Assembly (NCBI RefSeq): GCF_009935845.1
Contig: NZ_QWEK01000014.1
Span: 58,314 to 122,313, forward strand
Length of the DNA: 64,000 bases
From: Pseudoflavonifractor sp. 524-17
GTDB taxonomy: Bacteria; Bacillota; Clostridia; Oscillospirales; Oscillospiraceae
Direction of reading: 5' to 3'
Shown here: positions 59,913 through 64,000 of the stretch, one piece after another
Numbering within the stretch: position 1 is the first letter of the stretch
Layout: every line of letters starts with the position of its first letter
The notes under the pieces: generated by a model
What the model was told of the DNA's origin: nothing
Databases searched by the model: none
The model's input: the letters and a program-made list of their open reading frames with translations, nothing else
Made by a program: the position numbers and the translations under genes

Positions 59913-60634
59913 AGACCCGCTCCTTTTTTCAAGAAATGGAGATACGCTTTCACAAAGTCCTGATACTTATATTTTGAGAGCAGAAGCCTTTCCCCATTTG
60001 TCAGCACAACTGACCTTTTGCTATATCCGGCCACATAGGAGAGATTAACCAGATACCCTTTGTGGATGCGGAAAAACTGATCTTGCAGTTCCAGCTCCAA
60101 ATCCCGGATTTTTGCGTAGTAGGCAAACTGACCGTCCCGCAGGTGCAGCACAACCTTATGATCGCAGCTTTCGATGTAATAGATGCTGTCCAGCAGTATG
60201 GTCTTGCTGGTGTTGGCGGATTGGAGCGTCAGCACAGGACCTTTCTGTGGGTTTTCCCGGTTGGTTGTGATCTGCTCCACGGCACGGGCAAAGACCTGGG
60301 CGAACTTTTCCTCGTTCACCGGCTTCAGCAGGTATTGGAACGCACCCACGTCAAAGGCATCGAACACATACCGCTCATAGCTGGTCACAAAGATTATGAC
60401 CGGCTGTGTCATGGTTGACCGTTCCCTGATCTGACTGGCCAGTTCCATACCGTCCAGGCCGGAGGGGGCCAGCTCTATGTCCAAAAGGAACAGGTCAATT
60501 TCCCGGCGGTCTGCAAGGCAGTCACCGGCAGAAGCGTACTCCACGACCTCGCAGGGGCAGGACTGCGCCTGGATCAATGACGTGAGATAGGAGCGGATGT
60601 TGGTTTCATCATCACAAATCGCTATTTTTATCAT
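59909..60634 (-). CDS. LytTR-family response regulator
   Basis: 241 residues. Receiver domain with acidic CDDE (8-10), Asp52 in FLLDIEL and the VTSYERY motif. LytTR DNA-binding domain (about 130-235) with YIESCDHKVVLHL, FFRIHKGYLVNLSYV and NGERLLLSKYKYQDF. Start of the operon. Two direct repeats of LytTR type lie 56-90 bases upstream, so it probably regulates itself. Confidence 0.94.
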   Translation of the reverse strand: MIKIAICDDETNIRSYLTSLIQAQSCPCEVVEYASAGDCLADRREIDLFLLDIELAPSGLDGMELASQIRERSTMTQPVIIFVTSYERYVFDAFDVGAFQYLLKPVNEEKFAQVFARAVEQITTNRENPQKGPVLTLQSANTSKTILLDSIYYIESCDHKVVLHLRDGQFAYYAKIRDLELELQDQFFRIHKGYLVNLSYVAGYSKRSVVLTNGERLLLSKYKYQDFVKAYLHFLKKGAGL

Positions 60635-60689
60635 GTTTCTATTCCTCTATGTGTTTATTCGTTCAAACGGACGCTGCGATAAAGGCATT

Positions 60690-60724
60690 TACCGCAACTG
60701 GACGGTTTGATACCGTAACTGGAC
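60690..60724 (-). promoter_or_regulatory. Direct repeats, likely LytTR binding sites
   Basis: TACCGCAACTGGAC (60690) and TACCGTAACTGGAC (60711) repeat with a 21-base period, two helical turns, the usual layout of LytTR sites. On the operon strand they read GTCCAGTT(A/G)CGGTA. Confidence 0.75.
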
Positions 60725-60787
60725 AGCGCAAAACAGTTTTAACATTATATCATAAAAGGAAAGATGCCAGGCGCCGCCTTTGACGGG

Positions 60788-60816
60788 TTGACTTTCCCGG
60801 CTCTTCGATGTATGCT
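60788..60816 (+). promoter_or_regulatory. Promoter of XRE-cupin gene
   Basis: TTGACT, 17-base spacer, TATGCT; about 46 bases before the start at 60862. Confidence 0.65.
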
Positions 60817-60861
60817 ATAACCACATTAAAAAGCGTGAAAACATACAAGGCGGTCATAACA

Positions 60862-61422
60862 ATGGAACCTATGAATTTGAAAATTGGCGAGAAGCTGAAA
60901 AGTCTGCGCAACGCCCGAACGATGTCCCTGGATGATGTTTCAGCCCTGACTGGGGTCAGCAAGCCCATGTTGGGCCAGATCGAGCGCGGCCAGTCCATCC
61001 CCACAGTGACGATACTCTGGAAAATCGCCACAGGTCTGAAAACGCCTTTGTCCTACTTCCTGGAAGGGCCGCAGGCGGAGTACACTATCGTTAGCCTGGA
61101 TCAGGCCAATATGATTTTAGGGGACGGCGGAAAAATGCGGGCCTATCCGCTATTCACCTATGACCCAGCGGGTCGCAATGTGGAGACATTCTATATCGAA
61201 TTTGACCCGGACTGCCGCCATTCCTCGGACAAGCACAATGACGGTATGGAGGAACACATCTTTGTTTTGCGTGGAACACTGCGGCTTGTTCTGGGAGACA
61301 AAACGGTGGATGTCAGTGAGAAGCAGGCCGTCCGTTTCCGGGCCGATATGCCCCACGTCTATCAAAACTTGTCCGGGGACGAGTGCGCAGTCTATAACAC
61401 GATTTTCTATCCGAGCCATTAA
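60862..61422 (+). CDS. XRE-family regulator with cupin domain
   Basis: 186 residues from ATG 60862. Helix-turn-helix at 5-60 (RTMSLDDVSALTGVSKPMLGQ) and a cupin at about 105-185 with EEHIFVLRGTLRL and ADMPHVYQN. Such regulators bind a small ligand in the cupin and control adjacent metabolic genes. The MBL-fold gene follows 14 bases on and is likely its target. Confidence 0.93.
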   Translation: MEPMNLKIGEKLKSLRNARTMSLDDVSALTGVSKPMLGQIERGQSIPTVTILWKIATGLKTPLSYFLEGPQAEYTIVSLDQANMILGDGGKMRAYPLFTYDPAGRNVETFYIEFDPDCRHSSDKHNDGMEEHIFVLRGTLRLVLGDKTVDVSEKQAVRFRADMPHVYQNLSGDECAVYNTIFYPSH

Positions 61423-61436
61423 GGAGGGCTATCATC

Positions 61437-62315
61437 ATGTATGAACTGATTCAAGTTTCGGAGCAAAGTTATTACATCCAAAGCCCAGCTAAGATCGGGC
61501 TGGTGAGGCTGAATGAGCAGGACGTTTGCCTGATCGACAGCGGAAACGATAAGGACGCAGGGCGTAAGGTACGGCAGCTTCTGGATGCCAACGGCTGGCG
61601 GCTCACTGCTATCTACAACACCCATTCCAACGCTGACCACATCGGCGGCAACAAATATTTGCAGGGCCAGACCGGGTGCACGATCTACGCGCCGGGGATC
61701 GACTGCGCCTTTACCCGTCACCCCGTCCTAGAGCCGTCCTTTTTGTACGGCGGCTATCCATGTAAGGAGCTGCGGCACAAATTTCTCATGGCCCAGGAGA
61801 GCGACGCCCAGGAGCTGACCAAGGAATCCTTGCCGGAGGGTTTTGCAATCATCCCCCTGCCGGGGCATTTCTTTGATATGGTGGGCTTTCGGACAACCGA
61901 TGATGTGGTCTATCTGGCGGATTGCCTGTCCAGCCGGGAAACGCTGGACAAGTATCAGATCGGCTTTATCTATGATGTTGCCGCCTATCTGAAAACGCTG
62001 GAAATGGTCAAATCCCTGCGGGCAAAAATGTTTGTCCCGGCCCACGCTGCCGCCTCCGAGGATGTGGCAGAGCTGGCACAGTATAACATCAACAAGGTGT
62101 TGGAGATTGCGGATAAGATTACCAGTATCTGCCGGGAACCGCTTTGCTTTGAGGCGATTTTGCAAAGATTGTTTACAGATTACGGGCTGACTATGAGCTT
62201 TGAGCAATACGTTTTGGTGGGCAGCACCGTCCGCTCCTATCTGGCGTGGCTGAAGGACAGCGGCAAATTAAACGCAGCATTTGAAAATAATATGCTGCTC
62301 TGGCAGCGGACATAA
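61437..62315 (+). CDS. MBL-fold metallo-hydrolase
   Basis: 292 residues, SD AAGGAGG. The metal motif reads H63-S-N-A-D67-H68, with Asn where most members have the second His; PLPGHFFDMVG and LADCL give the later ligands, and VPAHAA the last His. A C-terminal winged helix-like part (about 215-285). It forms an operon with the XRE-cupin regulator. Substrate unknown; the Asn variant is known in some MBL subfamilies. Confidence 0.88.
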   Translation: MYELIQVSEQSYYIQSPAKIGLVRLNEQDVCLIDSGNDKDAGRKVRQLLDANGWRLTAIYNTHSNADHIGGNKYLQGQTGCTIYAPGIDCAFTRHPVLEPSFLYGGYPCKELRHKFLMAQESDAQELTKESLPEGFAIIPLPGHFFDMVGFRTTDDVVYLADCLSSRETLDKYQIGFIYDVAAYLKTLEMVKSLRAKMFVPAHAAASEDVAELAQYNINKVLEIADKITSICREPLCFEAILQRLFTDYGLTMSFEQYVLVGSTVRSYLAWLKDSGKLNAAFENNMLLWQRT

Positions 62316-62339
62316 GTTCGCTAAGAGGGGTGTATCTTT

Positions 62340-62795
62340 ATGAAAATGTGAACAGAGTACACCTGCCCTTTAGAACTGGTTCATGATATGCTCAAGGGCA
62401 AGTGGAAATCCATTATTCTATGGCGGCTCCGATTGGGCGCTACATCACTGGCAAAGCTGGAAAAGGAGATAGATGGAATCACTCAAAAAATGTTATTGGA
62501 GCAGTTGAAAGATCTGGCGGACTTTGGCTTTGTTCAGAAGAAATCATTTGAGGGCTATCCGCTTCATGTAGAATATTCTCTGACCGAAGATATGGGAAAA
62601 CGGATAGTAGAGGATGCCCCCTGCAACACGGCTTCGATTGCCATTGTGCTGGAAGATAAGGACGCATACCCGGTAACAGAGGGCTTTGCCTGGATACACT
62701 GGCTGGCGGCGAACATCACTCGTTTTGAGCTCAAGGACAATGAGAGCCAGACGGCAACTGACTTTATCCAGGGCCGGAAACATTTAAGTTTTTAA
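62340..62795 (+). pseudogene. Chimeric HxlR-PEBP pseudogene
   Basis: ATG 62340 (with AAGAGG before it) is followed by an in-frame TGA at codon four, then by a normal HxlR start (CPLELVHDMLKGKWKSII) and winged helix to about SLTEDMGKRIVE. There it switches to a YbhB/PEBP piece: NTASIAIVLEDKDAYPV, WIHWLAANITR, TATDFIQG. It then ends. Two gene fragments are fused in frame by a deletion. Confidence 0.7.
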
Positions 62796-62800
62796 CAGAG

Positions 62801-63265
62801 GTGGGACTTCCGCTCTATACGAACTATGAAATTACGCCAAACGCACCACTCACATTTTTTGAAGTACCCACTATAAAAAAGCACGCCCATCTGCAAAACA
62901 CTTTTTTAGACATTGCATCAATGGATACAATGGGACTGATTACAGTGGATGTGAAGAACGGGGCAGTTTTTCAGATACAAATGGATGAAAGTGAAAAACA
63001 CCTCTGGGACGAAATTAGAGAGATACCTCGCACAATGAATTACAGCATCCGGCATTTCGTTGATTGTCTTGGCTTGTGGCTGTCTTTCTATTCCCAACTT
63101 CGGGAAGAAGTAAAAAGGCAGTTAGAGATTGACGCAACATTCAGTCTTTTTGAGCATGAGGAACTATATGAGCCAATTTTGAAAAAGCTAAGAGAGGTTG
63201 ACCCTAAAACTATGCGCGAAAAAAGGTTCTTTTGGCGCAGAATGTGTGAACCGGATATTGTATAG
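62801..63265 (+). pseudogene. SUKH-type immunity protein fragment
   Basis: Begins in the middle of a protein: the frame is open from KFLTEVGLPLYTN and carries ITPNAPLTFFEVP, MGLITVDVKNGAVFQI and HFVDCLGLWLSFYSQLREEV, then ends RRMCEPDIV. This is the C-terminal part of a SUKH-4-like immunity protein without its N-terminus. The GTG 62801 may still start a short product, though no proper SD stands before it. Confidence 0.6.
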
Positions 63266-63302
63266 AGAAAAATACAATGATAATTTATTGAGTTTGCTTA
63301 AA

Positions 63303-63331
63303 ACAGGGCGGCGGCAATCCCGCCGCCCTGT
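63303..63331. terminator. Terminator beside recombinase gene
   Basis: ACAGGGCGGCG/CGCCGCCCTGT stem; TTTTAAG follows on the minus strand. Confidence 0.8.
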
Positions 63332-63334
63332 CTA

Positions 63335-64000
63335 TTACCGCTCCATATCCTGCGCCCTGCGGGGCTGCTGCTCCCGCTGTTCCTGCCGCAAGATGCTGTA
63401 AACGCTCCTGCGGATTTGCTCGGCTTCTTTCACTTCCCCTTTCAGCGCAAGATACCGCCGGTTGAGCGTTTCCCTCTCGGCGGTCAGCTTGGCATACTCC
63501 GCTTTCCATGCCTTTACCGGCAGGGCGGTCTTGCCGTTCATCACGCCTTTGAGATAATCTTTCGCCGCCGTGAAAAGGATTTGCTCGGCCTCGGTCAGCG
63601 GCTTTTTCCCCTTGTACTTGAAATAAATCTCGGCTTGCTCGATGTGTTTTTTCAGAGTGCCTAACCGCCGGTCTTGGGAGATAAAGCCACGGGTCAGTTC
63701 CTTGTCGTAAATCAGGATGCCCTCGTCCGTGAAGTGCCGGGCGATGTCCCCGAAAGAGGTGGAGGGCTGGGCGTACATTTCAAACATCAGCCGGGCGATG
63801 TCCGCCGTTTCCGGGTCGGGCTTCATCATTTTTGTGCGGATGCCCTGAATGGTGGTGGGTTCCAGTTGGAAACCGAACGGGGCCGCGCCGCTCATGTGAA
63901 AACCGCGCTGGCAGCGGGAATAGTAAGCGTCCGTCACCCGCTTCTGAATGGTTTCCCGTTCCAGTTGGGCGAACACGATACAGATATTCAGCATGGCCCG
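63335..64000 (-). CDS. Serine recombinase (partial, N-terminus outside window)
   Basis: 222 residues of the C-terminal part; open to the right edge. AMLNICIVFAQLERETI is the end of the resolvase catalytic domain; the recombinase domain follows (RGFHMSGAAPFGFQLEP, FGDIARHFTDEG) and a coiled, charged tail with AEYAKLTAERETLNRRYLAL. The zinc ribbon usual between them is lacking, as in some ICE recombinases. It signals another integrated element to the right. Confidence 0.88.
   Translation of the reverse strand, partial: RAMLNICIVFAQLERETIQKRVTDAYYSRCQRGFHMSGAAPFGFQLEPTTIQGIRTKMMKPDPETADIARLMFEMYAQPSTSFGDIARHFTDEGILIYDKELTRGFISQDRRLGTLKKHIEQAEIYFKYKGKKPLTEAEQILFTAAKDYLKGVMNGKTALPVKAWKAEYAKLTAERETLNRRYLALKGEVKEAEQIRRSVYSILRQEQREQQPRRAQDMER

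Overview
The window reads as a chromosome segment of a GC-rich, low-branching Clostridia (Oscillospiraceae, Flavonifractor/Pseudoflavonifractor-like gut anaerobe). The basis is the Firmicutes-type SD sequences and sigma-A promoters, a split two-subunit glycine decarboxylase under a tandem glycine riboswitch, a CD1247-type protein, FHA-FtsW next to a class B PBP, and BlaI/BlaR1, GHKL/LytTR and serine-recombinase content. This placement is inference from gene content.

Region 1 (1-~13.1 kb, all minus strand, visibly less GC-rich) is the end of an integrated phage-like or plasmid-like element. Its last gene in transcription order, cut by the left edge, encodes a giant replicase that joins in one reading frame an SF3/D5-type helicase, an archaeo-eukaryotic-type primase and a family B DNA polymerase. 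Upstream of it lie about twenty small genes: three DUF6353 paralogues, a SleB-like cell-wall hydrolase, many one-helix membrane proteins, zinc-ribbon proteins, a possible late regulator and a DUF6431 protein at the outer end. Gene groups are separated by a repeated kind of terminator hairpin, and seven gaps or gene ends carry a shared TTATGG motif that looks regulatory.

Region 2 (13.1-46.3 kb) is ordinary GC-rich host chromosome: a Uma2 endonuclease, a GH18 glycosidase, a diguanylate cyclase response regulator, EF-P, DUF4253/DUF4358/SGNH/YjjG genes, a two-part ThrE exporter, DUF3783-MATE-CmpB-TrmO, an M20 amidohydrolase, an HD protein, a membrane protein, a GT2-TPR glycosyltransferase and a PBP/FHA-FtsW pair. 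Next come the glycine cleavage operon (riboswitch-gcvT-gcvH-gcvPA-gcvPB) and lpdA, a nitroreductase, an LTA-synthase-like protein, a GH25 lysozyme and a DUF1700-DUF4097 protein.

Region 3 (46.3-64 kb) is accessory and scarred. It has a tRNA-Gly(CCC) with a frameshifted phage-type gene next to it, and a BlaI/BlaR1 pair whose C-terminal domain is cut off by two in-frame TAG codons. A solute-binding lipoprotein paired with a chemoreceptor follows, then decayed integrase and other mobile remnants. After these come an AraC regulator with an EamA transporter, a LytTR/GHKL two-component system overlapping two unclassified cytoplasmic proteins, an XRE-cupin regulator with an MBL-fold hydrolase, and a three-way junction of broken HxlR, PEBP and SUKH fragments. 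A serine recombinase runs off the right edge.

The best candidate for something undescribed is the left element: the helicase-primase-PolB fusion together with its membrane-protein-rich gene set and its shared intergenic motif/terminator system.
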